Positions 1 to 8,785 of a stretch of 64,000 nucleotides of DNA are shown here, piece by piece. The notes beneath the pieces were generated by a model. That model made no database searches. It was not told the DNA's origin and worked only from the letters and a program-made list of their open reading frames with translations. Position 1 is the first letter of the stretch; each line of letters begins with the position of its first letter. The position numbers and the translations under genes were made by a program. The DNA comes from JBCCMQ01 sp039179985 (GTDB lineage: Bacteria; Pseudomonadota; Alphaproteobacteria; Rhodobacterales; Rhodobacteraceae): contig JBCDED010000010.1 in the NCBI GenBank assembly GCA_039179985.1, positions 1 to 64,000 of the forward strand, written 5' to 3'.

Positions 1-78
1 GGCAATCCAGTTCAAATGCGGACGGTTCCAATCCATCCTGTCCCGCATCAGAAAGTATTGTGCAGTCGTCAGGGTCAT
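1..78 (-). CDS. N-terminal fragment of an unidentified gene, cut by the left edge
   Basis: An open frame of 26 codons starts at an ATG at 78-76 and runs off the left edge without a stop. It reads MTLTTAQYFLMRDRM at its start. A GAGGAAAGGAA stretch sits just upstream as a plausible ribosome binding site. It is divergent from the ribbon-helix-helix gene at 151, with about 70 bases between them. I do not recognise the protein and the fragment is too short to assign. Confidence 0.4.
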   Translation of the reverse strand, partial: MTLTTAQYFLMRDRMDWNRPHLNWIA

Positions 79-150
79 TTGCCGTTCCTTTCCTCAAAAA
101 GCACGGCTATCATCTGCCGTGTCATTTGCTATGCTTTGTATATACGATGT

Positions 151-345
151 ATGGGCAATTTAGTCAAGGGACGGAATGTGTCGGCCAAGGAAGCAAAGAA
201 GAAAAGTAAAAAAGACAGCCAGCTGATCCTGAGACTCGACAAAGAAGAGCGCGACGAATTCGTGCGCCTTTGCAAAGACTTGGACACCAGCGCTGCGCGA
301 GAAATTCGCGGTTTCATTCGCGAATTTCTCAGAAAGCACGCCTAG
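151..345 (+). CDS. Small ribbon-helix-helix-type DNA-binding protein
   Basis: A 64-residue basic protein. The N-terminus is lysine-rich (KEAKKKSKK). A short strand (SQLILRL, about residues 22-28) is followed by two amphipathic helices ending in REFLRKHA. That strand-helix-helix order is typical of CopG/Arc ribbon-helix-helix repressors, which bind DNA as dimers through the paired strands. I chose the ATG at 151 because the longer frame from position 16 adds an unlikely Cys/Pro-rich extension. The AT-rich bases before it (TTGTATATACGATGT) may hold its promoter. The target is unknown. It could be an orphan antitoxin, but no toxin gene is adjacent. Confidence 0.6.
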   Translation: MGNLVKGRNVSAKEAKKKSKKDSQLILRLDKEERDEFVRLCKDLDTSAAREIRGFIREFLRKHA

Positions 346-354
346 GCCTCTGTG

Positions 355-1233
355 TCAGGCCTGCAACATGCGGCCGGCGACTGTTGCTAGTTTGGAAACA
401 AGCGCAGGGTCGCGTTTCTCGGGCGCTGTCAGTATCGCGTACTCAAGGGCTCTGTCACAACCGTGGGGGCAGAGCGTCCGTTCGGGGCCCAGAATGGCTG
501 GCAGGCGTGAGATCAGACCGCGGGCTTTCTGGGCATTTTCCATGAGCGTGCTAATGATATCTGACACATCCACCTCGCCGTGGTCGGGGTGCCAGCTGTC
601 GTAATCGGTGATCATGGCGACCGAGGCGTAGCAAAGCTCGGCCTCGCGGGCGAGTTTCGCCTCGGGCATATTTGTCATACCGATCACGTCGGCGCCCCAG
701 TGTTCGCGGTACATCTTAGATTCCGCCAGCGTCGAGAACTGCGAGCCTTCCATGGCCAGGTAGGTTCCCCCGCGGTGCACCTTGATCCCGGCCTCTTTCG
801 CGGCGGTTTCGCAGGCGTCGCCAAGGCGCGGGCAGGTTGGGTATGCGACGCTCACATGGGCCACGCAGCCGGGACCAAAGAAGGACTTTTCGCGCGCGAA
901 GGTGCGGTCGATGAACTGGTCAACGATTACGAAATCGCCCGGTGCCAGCTCTTCGCGAAAGCTGCCGCAGGCCGAAACGCTGATGACATCGGTAACGCCC
1001 ATCTGCTTTAGGGCATCAATATTGGCAAGGTAAGGAACAGAGGTCGGCGAGTGCACATGGCCCCGCCCGTGGCGCGGCAGAAAGGCCATGGCGACACCGT
1101 CGAGGGTTCCGGTCAGAATCTCGTCCGAGGGTTCGCCCCAAGGCGTTTCGACTTTTTGCCAGGCGGCATCCTCAAGCGCGTCTATCTCGTAGACGCCCGA
1201 TCCGCCGATCACGCCGATCATCGTCTGGGCCAT
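355..1233 (-). CDS. mtnP: S-methyl-5'-thioadenosine phosphorylase
   Basis: Cytosolic enzyme of methionine salvage. It splits methylthioadenosine with phosphate into adenine and 5-methylthioribose-1-phosphate. The 292-residue protein has the family's N-terminal nucleotide loop (MIGVIGGSGVYEID), a phosphate-binding segment (LPRHGRGHVHSPTSVPY), the ISVSACGS stretch and the purine/ribose pocket (YLAMEGSQFST, then IGMTNMPEAKLAREAELCY). The ATG at 1233 is preceded by GGAG seven bases upstream; the longer open frame has no homology-like content. It is divergent from the SulP gene, and its stop lies 9 bases from the end of the small regulator gene. Length is normal for MtnP. Confidence 0.93.
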   Translation of the reverse strand: MAQTMIGVIGGSGVYEIDALEDAAWQKVETPWGEPSDEILTGTLDGVAMAFLPRHGRGHVHSPTSVPYLANIDALKQMGVTDVISVSACGSFREELAPGDFVIVDQFIDRTFAREKSFFGPGCVAHVSVAYPTCPRLGDACETAAKEAGIKVHRGGTYLAMEGSQFSTLAESKMYREHWGADVIGMTNMPEAKLAREAELCYASVAMITDYDSWHPDHGEVDVSDIISTLMENAQKARGLISRLPAILGPERTLCPHGCDRALEYAILTAPEKRDPALVSKLATVAGRMLQA

Positions 1234-1427
1234 GCCATGTCTCCTATGCATACCGGTGTTTCGCTGCGCGGGCTTGCTGGCCACGCCCGTTTCAACTAGC
1301 GGGTTCGGCAGGGGCTTGCCAGACCGGCGGGCAATGGCTCCGGACAAGTATACCCAAGAATACCGTGCCTTAACGGCAATGTGACACAAGTTGCCGGAAT
1401 AACAGGCGAATTTTCCACGAGGGTTCC

Positions 1428-3053
1428 ATGACGCGCATTTTGGCTGCGATGACAACAGGTTTTTCCATGCCAAGCGCGGCTGGCGTCCTTCCCGATCTTG
1501 GCGCCGGCCGCTTGCGGATCGAAATCCTTGCGGGCCTCACCGTGGCGCTGGCCCTGGTGCCCGAAGCCGTCGCTTTCGCTTTTGTGGCGGGTGTCCATCC
1601 GCTGGTTGGTCTTTACGCGGCTTTTATCGTCGGACTGATCACGGCGGTGATGGGCGGGCGTCCGGGCATGATTTCGGGTGCGACCGGTGCGCTGGCCGTC
1701 GTTATGGTCAGCCTCGTGGCCACACACGGCGTCGAATACCTTTTTGCCACAGTTGTCCTGATGGGAGTCATCCAGATCGCGGCGGGCGTGTTTCGCCTGG
1801 GCAAGTTCATCCGGCTGGTGCCACATCCGGTGATGCTGGGCTTTGTGAACGGGCTGGCCATCGTGATCTTCCTCGCCCAGCTTAGCCAGTTTCAGGTGCC
1901 CGGCACAGCGCATTCCGGCGGCCACGGGCTGGCCGATGGTGAATGGCTGTCCGGCGTGCCCATGGTGCTGATGCTTGCGCTCGTGGCGGCGACCATGGCG
2001 ATCATCTGGGTTATGCCACGCCTGACAACCAAGGTGCCCGCGCCGCTGGCCGGGATCGCTATCGTGGCCACCATTGTAATCGCTTTCGGGCTCGATGTAC
2101 CCCGCGTGGGCGACCTGGCGGAAATCCAGGGTGGCCTGCCAAGCTTTCACATCCCGGTCGTGCCCCTGACCTTCGAGACGCTGCAGATCATCTTGCCCTA
2201 TGCGCTGATCCTCTCGGCCATCGGCTTGGTCGAGAGCCTTTTGACTCTGAACCTTGTAGGCGAAATCACCGGTAAGCGCGGTGGCGCAAGCCGCGAATGC
2301 GTGGCCCAGGGTGTTGCCAACACCGTCACCGGGTTCTTCGGTGGCATGGGCGGCTGCGCCATGATCGGCCAGTCCATGATCAACGTGAAATCGGGCGCCC
2401 GCACGCGCATCGCCGGGATCGCGGCGGCGCTTTTCCTTCTCAGCTTTATCGTGATTGCCGCGCCGGTCATCGAGCTTGTTCCGCTCGCTGCGCTCGTCGG
2501 CGTGATGTTTATGGTTGTGATCGGCACCTTTGCCTGGAACACCTTCCGCATCATGGCGCGGGTGCCTTTGACCGATAGTCTGGTGATCGTGCTGGTGACA
2601 GTCACAACGGTCCTCACCGACCTTGCCACGGCCGTGGTCGTCGGCGTCATCGTTTCGGCGCTGGCTTACGCCTGGAACAACGCCGCGCGGATCCGCGCCA
2701 AAACCTACGCAACGCCCGAAGGGGCCAAGGTCTACCAGATCGACGGGCCGCTTTTCTTTGGCTCCGCCGAAGGCTTTGCCGAGCTCTTTGACGTGGCGGA
2801 TGACCCGTCGCTCGTGGTGGTGGATTTTGCAGGCAGCCGCGTGGTGGATCAATCGGCCCTGACGGCGATCGAGGCCGTGGCGGCGAAGTACGAAGCGGCG
2901 GGCAAAAAGGTCCAGCTGCGCCACCTGAGCCGCGACTGCCACCAGCTCCTAAGCAGGGCGGGCAGCCTGATGATCGACAGCGACGACGACCCGGACTACC
3001 AGATCGCCGCCGACTATTCGGTGCGGACGGGTCTTTTGTCCGGCGGGCACTGA
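1428..3053 (+). CDS. SulP (SLC26)-family inorganic anion permease with STAS domain
   Basis: Inner-membrane anion transporter of 541 residues. The first ~400 residues are hydrophobic with about a dozen membrane segments. They begin with a SulP-like GLTVALALVPEAVAFAF stretch and contain a conserved block around AIGLVESLLTLNLVGEITG. The C-terminal ~110 residues are hydrophilic and form a STAS domain (VYQIDGPLFFGSAEGFAELF, then VVVDFAGSRVVDQSAL), which regulates transport in this family. A GAGGG ribosome binding site precedes the ATG. The substrate (sulfate, bicarbonate or another anion) cannot be read from sequence. It stands alone and is divergent from mtnP. Confidence 0.88.
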   Translation: MTRILAAMTTGFSMPSAAGVLPDLGAGRLRIEILAGLTVALALVPEAVAFAFVAGVHPLVGLYAAFIVGLITAVMGGRPGMISGATGALAVVMVSLVATHGVEYLFATVVLMGVIQIAAGVFRLGKFIRLVPHPVMLGFVNGLAIVIFLAQLSQFQVPGTAHSGGHGLADGEWLSGVPMVLMLALVAATMAIIWVMPRLTTKVPAPLAGIAIVATIVIAFGLDVPRVGDLAEIQGGLPSFHIPVVPLTFETLQIILPYALILSAIGLVESLLTLNLVGEITGKRGGASRECVAQGVANTVTGFFGGMGGCAMIGQSMINVKSGARTRIAGIAAALFLLSFIVIAAPVIELVPLAALVGVMFMVVIGTFAWNTFRIMARVPLTDSLVIVLVTVTTVLTDLATAVVVGVIVSALAYAWNNAARIRAKTYATPEGAKVYQIDGPLFFGSAEGFAELFDVADDPSLVVVDFAGSRVVDQSALTAIEAVAAKYEAAGKKVQLRHLSRDCHQLLSRAGSLMIDSDDDPDYQIAADYSVRTGLLSGGH

Positions 3054-3076
3054 GCGTACCCGGCGTCTGCCCGGGC

Positions 3077-3682
3077 CTACTCGCCCGGGCGCTTGAGGCT
3101 GAACTTCTCGCGGATCACGCTGTAGTCGCGGTACCCCATACGGGTCAGCGGGTTGAAGGACAGCACGTCGAAGATACCGTCGCTCACGCAGTCGTCCCGC
3201 AGATGCACACCCACAACGGTGCCGAGGACCATGTGGTTGTGCTCTCCCTCCAGCTTGATGATCTGGTTGAGCCTGCATTCAAGGTTTGCCGGCGCTGCCG
3301 CGACCCGAGAGCAGGCAATCTCGGAACACTCCGCGCGGTCGACGCCGGCATAGGCGAATTCGTCGACCTCCTTGTCCCATTCGCCGGAGGTAACGTTCAT
3401 CACGTCCTTCATGGCGAACTCCACCACGTTGACGCAGAAAACGCCCGTCTCGCGGATGTTTGATACGCTGTCCTTTGTGCCGTCGCGGTCTGCCTTGGCG
3501 GAGGTAGAGGCGAACATGACCTGCGGCGGCACATAGGCCGTGGCATTGAAGAAGGAGTAGGGCGCCAGGTTTTCTGACCCATCCTGTGCGCGGGTCGATA
3601 TCCAGCCGATGGGCCGGGGTGTCACAATGGCGTTGAAGGGATTGTGGCGCAGGCCATGGCCGTCATCGGGTCTGTAGAACAT
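3077..3682 (-). CDS. Flavin reductase-like FMN-binding domain protein
   Basis: A 201-residue cytosolic protein of the flavin reductase-like superfamily. The N-terminal part has the split-barrel FMN-binding features (NPFNAIVTPRPIGWIST, then LAPYSFFNATAYVPPQVMF, then KDSVSNIRETGVFCVN). These match the 'flavoredoxin'-type family rather than two-component monooxygenase reductases. The C-terminal ISxxNPLTRxGY-like segment (LSFNPLTRMGYRDYS) is also typical. It is convergent with the SulP gene (23 bases between stops) and divergent from the acetyltransferase at 3781. No partner monooxygenase is nearby, so the physiological electron acceptor is unknown. Confidence 0.8.
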   Translation of the reverse strand: MFYRPDDGHGLRHNPFNAIVTPRPIGWISTRAQDGSENLAPYSFFNATAYVPPQVMFASTSAKADRDGTKDSVSNIRETGVFCVNVVEFAMKDVMNVTSGEWDKEVDEFAYAGVDRAECSEIACSRVAAAPANLECRLNQIIKLEGEHNHMVLGTVVGVHLRDDCVSDGIFDVLSFNPLTRMGYRDYSVIREKFSLKRPGE

Positions 3683-3780
3683 CTGTCAATCCGTTCGAAG
3701 GTTTGTGCGTCAGTTAGCTCCGTGCTAGCAGCGTTACCAGCCAAAAAGACGACGAACAGAACGGGCAGGGGAAGAGGCGG

Positions 3781-4272
3781 GTGTATGTCTTCGCCGAAGA
3801 GCGGCCAGACGATTGGTGGGAGGTGGAGGCGCTTTACGATCTCTGCTTTGCTCCGGGGCGTGAGGCCCTGTCGTCCTACCGCCTCAGGGACGGGGTCGCG
3901 CCCATATCCCATCTCTCCCGTGTGGCCCGTGATCCCGAAGGCGTTCTAGCCGGCGCGGTGCGCTACTGGCCCGTGCGCGTAGGCGATGCCGCGGCGCTGC
4001 TTCTGGGCCCGATCGCCGTGCACCCCACGCGACAGGGCGAGGGCCTGGGCGGAGCGCTCATCCAGGAAAGCCTCGAAGCGGCAGAGGCGGCCACTTGGGA
4101 CCGAGTGATGCTGGTTGGGGACTTACCCTACTATCGCCGGTTCGGGTTCTTTGGCTTGAGCGGCCTAAGCTTGCCCGGCCCCACGAACCCCGACCGTATC
4201 CTCGGCCGCGATCTGACCAAAGGCGCCTGGCACGGCATCGCGGGTGAGGTGCTCTCCTACGCTATTGACTGA
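3781..4272 (+). CDS. GNAT-family N-acetyltransferase
   Basis: A 163-residue acetyl-CoA-dependent acyltransferase. The acetyl-CoA pyrophosphate loop is visible as VHPTRQGEGLGGALIQESLE, preceded by the hydrophobic strand AALLLGPIAV. The segment LVGDLPYYRRFGFFGLSGL matches the C-terminal half of the YhbS-like group. The GTG at 3781 follows a purine-rich GGGGAAGAGG. Its stop directly abuts the ptsP stop in convergent orientation with no spacer. The acceptor substrate is not predictable. Confidence 0.8.
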   Translation: MYVFAEERPDDWWEVEALYDLCFAPGREALSSYRLRDGVAPISHLSRVARDPEGVLAGAVRYWPVRVGDAAALLLGPIAVHPTRQGEGLGGALIQESLEAAEAATWDRVMLVGDLPYYRRFGFFGLSGLSLPGPTNPDRILGRDLTKGAWHGIAGEVLSYAID

Positions 4273-6525
4273 CTACCGCGACAGCCGCTTTTCCTTCAGC
4301 CACGCCATGACGGCGGGCCGGACCGACTGGGCGCCGGACCCGCGGGCTTCGTCGATGACCGCCTTCACTTCGGCAAGATCGACGCGGCGCAACAGGTGTT
4401 TGACCGGACCAATCGAGGCCGGGCGCATGGAGAGTGATCTGAGACCCATGGCGGCAAAACAAAGCGCCTCGACCGGGCGACCGGCGTCTTCGCCACAGAA
4501 GCTGACGGGCGTGCCGGTGTCACGACAGCGTGACGAGATTTGCTCGATAAAGGTCAGGAAGCTGACGTTCAGCGTGTCATAGCGGCGGCGGACCCGTTCG
4601 TTTTCGCGGTCAGCTGCGAAGAAGAACTGTTTCAGATCATTCCCACCGATGGAAATGAAATCCGCCATCTCGAAGAACTGCCGCGGCGCAAAGGCCAGGC
4701 TGGGGGTTTCCAGCATCGCACCGATTTCCAGATGCGACGGCAACAGGTGCCCGAGTTTCCGCTCGCGCGCGATCTCGGCCAGAACAGCGGCGTGACCAGC
4801 GCGGAATTCGTCGAACTGAGCCACGAAGGGGAACATCACCGTCAGCGGTCCACCCGCCGCGGCCCGGATCAGCGCCTGCAACTGCATCCGCATGACGCCG
4901 GGTTTGTCGAGGCCTACCCGGATCGCCCGCCAGCCGAGCGCGGGGTTCGGTTCCTCTGTGGGCTTCATATAAGGCAGGACCTTGTCAGACCCGATGTCGA
5001 GCGTCCGGAAGTTCACGCGCTTGCCGCCCGCGGCTTTGATGACACGGGCATAAAGGCTGGCAAGCTCCCCGCGTTTGGGGACTTGGTTGCGCAACAGAAA
5101 CTGAAGTTCCGTGCGGAAAAGCCCGACACCCTCAGCCCCGGAGCCTTCGAGCGACGGAAGATCCGCCATCAGCCCCGCATTCATATGCAGCGAAATGGTC
5201 TCGCCCGAGAGGCACTGAGCAGGCAGATCGCGGATCGAGGCATAGGCCTGCGCCGCCTCGGCCTTCATCTCCATCTTGTCGCGGAAGGCGCGGACGACGT
5301 TTTCGTCGGGGCGGAGATGGACAAGGCCCTGTTCACCGTCGACCATGATCCGGTCGCCGTTCAGGGCTTCGGTTGTCGCGCGCTCGGCGTTGATGACCAG
5401 CGGAATGGCCCAGGCCCGTGCGACGATGGCGGCGTGGCTGCCGACCGAGCCTTCCTCCAGCACAATACCCTTCAGCTTGCGACCGTAGGCCAGAAGCTCG
5501 CCCGGTCCGATGTTGCGCGCGACGAGTATCGGCGCGTCTGGCATTTCTGCCCCGGTATCGCTGCCCTGGCCGGTCAGGATGCGCAGAAGGCGGTTTGACA
5601 GGTCGTCGAGGTCGGCCAGCCGTTCCCGCAAATAGGGATCGGGGACGGAGTTCATACGCGCGCGGGCGGCGGATTGTTCTTTCTCGACAGCCGCTTCCGC
5701 CGACAGTCCGCGGGCAATGTCTTCTTCCATCCGCCGCGTCCAGCCGCGCGAATTGGCGAACATGCGGTAAGCCTCGAAAATGTCGCGCTGTTCTTTTTCG
5801 GCGGTCCCGGTGTCGGCGAGAAGATCATCCAGCGTGACCCGCAGTTCCGCCATGGCGTCCGAAAGGCGCCTCACTTCGGCATCCGGATCGTCGCCCACGG
5901 GTTTTGTGATGACAACGCGGGGTTCGTGCAGCCAGACCTGACCGTCCGCCGTCCCTTCCTGCGCCACCCCGCCGCGTAGCATGGCGGGCGCCCTGTGGCG
6001 TGGTGCAAGGGCCGCGCCTTCGCCGAGAAAGGCGCCCAGTTCGGTCATCTCGGCGAGGACCATGGCGACGACTTCCAACCCGTATACCTCGTCGTCGGAG
6101 TATTCGCGCTGTTCTTTCGACTGTACGACGAGGACGCCCATGCGTTCGCCCAGCCGCTGGATGGGAACGCCGAGGAAGGACGAATAGATCTCTTCGCCAG
6201 TCTCAGGCATATAGCGAAAGCCCTTTGACGCGGGCGCGTCGGCGGTGTTGATGGCACGGTTAAGGGCAGCGACCCGGCCCACCAGACCTTCGCCGAGGCG
6301 CATGCGGGTCTGGTGAACGGCTTCGGGTTTCAGGCCTTCGGTCGCGCAAAGCTCCAGCGTTTCGGCATCGCGGAAGAGGTAGATCGAGCACACCTCGGTT
6401 CCCATGGACGTGGCGATCAGATGGGTGATGTGGTCGAGCCGCTCCTGCCCCTCAGTCTGCTCGGCAAGAGCGTCGCGTAACCGTCCCAGCAGCTTACGAC
6501 TGTCACTTTCGGTGCTGTCCACCAT
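4273..6525 (-). CDS. ptsP: Nitrogen-PTS enzyme I (PEP-protein phosphotransferase, PtsP)
   Basis: Cytosolic first enzyme of the nitrogen phosphotransfer relay. It takes phosphate from PEP and passes it to NPr. The 750-residue protein has an N-terminal GAF sensor domain (about 20-165), which distinguishes PtsP from sugar-PTS PtsI. An HPr-interacting helical region follows, then the phosphohistidine domain with GSVGSHAAIVAR (phospho-His at residue 364), and the PEP-binding TIM barrel (FRTLDIGSDKVLPY, MLETPSLAF, ISIGGNDLKQF, and VSFCGEDAG with the catalytic Cys). I chose the ATG at 6525 (MVDSTESDS) over 6561. It is divergent from an acetyltransferase gene and near lysC, a common alphaproteobacterial arrangement. 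Confidence 0.93.
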   Translation of the reverse strand: MVDSTESDSRKLLGRLRDALAEQTEGQERLDHITHLIATSMGTEVCSIYLFRDAETLELCATEGLKPEAVHQTRMRLGEGLVGRVAALNRAINTADAPASKGFRYMPETGEEIYSSFLGVPIQRLGERMGVLVVQSKEQREYSDDEVYGLEVVAMVLAEMTELGAFLGEGAALAPRHRAPAMLRGGVAQEGTADGQVWLHEPRVVITKPVGDDPDAEVRRLSDAMAELRVTLDDLLADTGTAEKEQRDIFEAYRMFANSRGWTRRMEEDIARGLSAEAAVEKEQSAARARMNSVPDPYLRERLADLDDLSNRLLRILTGQGSDTGAEMPDAPILVARNIGPGELLAYGRKLKGIVLEEGSVGSHAAIVARAWAIPLVINAERATTEALNGDRIMVDGEQGLVHLRPDENVVRAFRDKMEMKAEAAQAYASIRDLPAQCLSGETISLHMNAGLMADLPSLEGSGAEGVGLFRTELQFLLRNQVPKRGELASLYARVIKAAGGKRVNFRTLDIGSDKVLPYMKPTEEPNPALGWRAIRVGLDKPGVMRMQLQALIRAAAGGPLTVMFPFVAQFDEFRAGHAAVLAEIARERKLGHLLPSHLEIGAMLETPSLAFAPRQFFEMADFISIGGNDLKQFFFAADRENERVRRRYDTLNVSFLTFIEQISSRCRDTGTPVSFCGEDAGRPVEALCFAAMGLRSLSMRPASIGPVKHLLRRVDLAEVKAVIDEARGSGAQSVRPAVMAWLKEKRLSR

Positions 6526-6655
6526 ACCGCCCTTTGGATTCTCGTGCCGTTCTGGCGGCAAGAGTTAGACCACAACCATGCGGAAAGCGAAACGGGCTTT
6601 TCGTGGCAACCTGGCTGTTGCTAGGATCGGCAAGGGTAGCAGGGGGGAAATCGCT

Positions 6656-7456
6656 TTGGAATTTGAGGTGTTTGGCAGTCCGGGTCAGACCGCGATGCAG
6701 ATCCGCGGCGAGGCGCTGCTGATGCTTCTCGATGGTGATCCGCGGTTCTGTTCGCACGGGCGCGGCGTACAACTTGACGGCTACCACGAAGGGTCGGTTG
6801 AACTGGCCGAAGCGGTGGTGAGTCTTCTGGGTGCGACAGCCATAGAAGGCGTCCCAAGACAGGATACGCCCGACCTTGTCGAAGGCTTGGCGGCGCGCGG
6901 ATACACCACCGACGTCATATCGCTCTTTCAGGCCGATCTGGGTGCCACCAGCATCGCGCGCGAGATCCTAGCGTCGCGCGCTTTGCCCGATGATCTGGAG
7001 GTGCGCATCGTCGACGCGACCTCGCCCCGGTCGCTTCTGGAAGCCTACGCCAAAGTGTCGGTGCCACACGGTGTTCTGCCCCCTGTCGGCCATGTCATGC
7101 GCGGCGTCAGTCGTCCGGGGTTCGCTATGGTCGCCTTCGACACGGTCGGGCGCCCTGTGGCCACGGCGGGAGCCGTGAGCAGAAACAGCCCGAAAAGCGC
7201 AGAACCCGGTATGTTTCAATGGGGTCAGCTTGCAACGACCGAAGACCGGCAGGGTGAAGGAATTGCCCTTTGCCTTGGTGCCATGGCCATCCTGCACGCC
7301 GCAGAAATGGGGGCGACCGGATTTCACACCGGAATCAGGCCGGACAACGCCGCCTCCGAAAGACTGTGCACCGCTCTTGGCGTCACGGATTCCGGCCAGG
7401 ACATCGTGATCGTCATAAATCCCGACGCCTTCGGCGGCGCGCGGTTGACAAAGTAG
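6656..7456 (+). CDS. GNAT-family acetyltransferase with N-terminal extension
   Basis: A 266-residue protein whose C-terminal ~110 residues form a GNAT fold: strand PVATAGAVSRN, then GQLATTEDRQGEGIALCLGAM with the acetyl-CoA loop, then GFHTGIRPDNAASERLCTALGV. The first ~120 residues are not a recognised domain. The start is debatable. A strong AGGGGGG at 6641-6647 lies 8 bases before a TTG at 6656, which I prefer. An ATG at 6578 in frame would add 26 basic residues. It is convergent with lysC and lies in the gap between lysC and ptsP. Substrate unknown. Confidence 0.7.
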   Translation: MEFEVFGSPGQTAMQIRGEALLMLLDGDPRFCSHGRGVQLDGYHEGSVELAEAVVSLLGATAIEGVPRQDTPDLVEGLAARGYTTDVISLFQADLGATSIAREILASRALPDDLEVRIVDATSPRSLLEAYAKVSVPHGVLPPVGHVMRGVSRPGFAMVAFDTVGRPVATAGAVSRNSPKSAEPGMFQWGQLATTEDRQGEGIALCLGAMAILHAAEMGATGFHTGIRPDNAASERLCTALGVTDSGQDIVIVINPDAFGGARLTK

Positions 7457-7470
7457 AACTGGGGGTGGGA

Positions 7471-8706
7471 TCAGGCCTTTTCCAACGCAAAGGCGTCATG
7501 AAGGGCCTGCACGGCCAGTTCCATATACTTCCTGTCGATCAGGACAGAGATCTTGATCTCGGATGTGGTGATCACCTTGATGTTGATCCCCTCTGCCGAC
7601 AGCGCTTCGAACATCTGCGCCGCGACGCCAGCGTGGCTGCGCATCCCGATGCCGACAACCGACACTTTGGCAACGCCCTCATCCGCGATGAGATCGTGAT
7701 AGTTGATCTCGCCCGACGCCTTCGCTTCTTCCATGGCCGTGCGGGCGCGCAGTACCTGATCGGTGGGGCAGGAGAACGTCATGTCCGTCCGGCCCTCTTC
7801 AGAGATGTTCTGGACAATCATGTCCACGTTGACGCCCGCGGCGCTGAGCGGACCAAAGATCGCGGCGGCGATGCCAGGGCGGTCAGCGACCGATGCGAGG
7901 GTCATCTTGGCCTCATCGCGCGAGTAAGCCACGCCTGATACAACGTTCTGTTCCATGATCTCTTCCTCATCGCAGACCAGCGTTCCCGCGTCGTCCGACG
8001 GTTCTTCGAAGCTCGACAGGACCCGCAGGCGCACCTTGTTGCGCATGGCGAGTTCCACCGAGCGCGTCTGCAGGACCTTCGCGCCAAGGCTCGCAAGCTC
8101 CAGCATCTCTTCATAGGCGATACGGTCAAGTTTCCGCGCCTTGTCGGCAATGCGCGGGTCTGTGGTGTAGACACCGTCCACGTCGGTGTAGATGTCACAG
8201 CGCTCGGCCCCGAAGGCAGCGGCGAAGGCCACCGCCGTGGTATCGGATCCGCCGCGCCCAAGGGTCGTGATCCGGCTTTCCGGGCTGATACCCTGAAAAC
8301 CCGCAACCACGGCCACGCGCATGCCCTCGGCGAATTTCGCGTTTATATTGTCCGTTGAGATTTCCTCGATGCGCGCGGCGCCGTGGGCCGACGTTGTCGC
8401 CAAGGGCACTTGCCAGCCCTGCCAGCTGCGCGCGGGCACGTCCATTTCCTGCAAGGTGAGCGACATGAGCCCGGCGGTGATGTTCTCGCCCGAGGACACC
8501 ACGGCATCGTATTCGCGCGCGTCATAGAGGGGCGAGGTTTCCTGCACCCAGCCAACCAGTTCGTTCGTTTTACCGGCCATGGCCGAAACGATCACGATCA
8601 CATCGTAACCCTTGGCGACTTCGAGGCCGACGCGCTTGGCCGCGCGCCGAATCCGGTCGAGCGTTGCCACCGAGGTGCCGCCGAATTTCATCACCAGAAC
8701 GGGCAT
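7471..8706 (-). CDS. lysC: Aspartate kinase
   Basis: Cytosolic enzyme that phosphorylates L-aspartate, the first step towards lysine, threonine, methionine and diaminopimelate. The 411-residue protein opens with the kinase signature VMKFGGTSV, has the substrate loop SSGENITAGLM and the GRGGSDTTAVAFA motif. It ends with two ACT regulatory domains (about residues 265-411; KMTLASVADRPG and VSVVGIGMRSHAG). This fits the monofunctional, feedback-inhibited class. An AAGAGA stretch precedes the ATG. Length is normal. Confidence 0.95.
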   Translation of the reverse strand: MPVLVMKFGGTSVATLDRIRRAAKRVGLEVAKGYDVIVIVSAMAGKTNELVGWVQETSPLYDAREYDAVVSSGENITAGLMSLTLQEMDVPARSWQGWQVPLATTSAHGAARIEEISTDNINAKFAEGMRVAVVAGFQGISPESRITTLGRGGSDTTAVAFAAAFGAERCDIYTDVDGVYTTDPRIADKARKLDRIAYEEMLELASLGAKVLQTRSVELAMRNKVRLRVLSSFEEPSDDAGTLVCDEEEIMEQNVVSGVAYSRDEAKMTLASVADRPGIAAAIFGPLSAAGVNVDMIVQNISEEGRTDMTFSCPTDQVLRARTAMEEAKASGEINYHDLIADEGVAKVSVVGIGMRSHAGVAAQMFEALSAEGINIKVITTSEIKISVLIDRKYMELAVQALHDAFALEKA

Positions 8707-8785
8707 CTGAATGTCTCTTGCGCAGGTCGTTTTTCGGGTCGCGCCCTCTTAAGGGGCGCGCCCGCCAAGGGCAAGGGCGTTGCTA

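Noticed and set aside
1296..2942. 548-residue open frame on the minus strand
   Set aside because: Antisense to the SulP gene; His/Asp/Gly-rich composition typical of GC-rich shadow frames and no domain.
4540..5598. 352-residue open frame on the plus strand
   Set aside because: Lies wholly within ptsP on the opposite strand and has no recognisable protein features.
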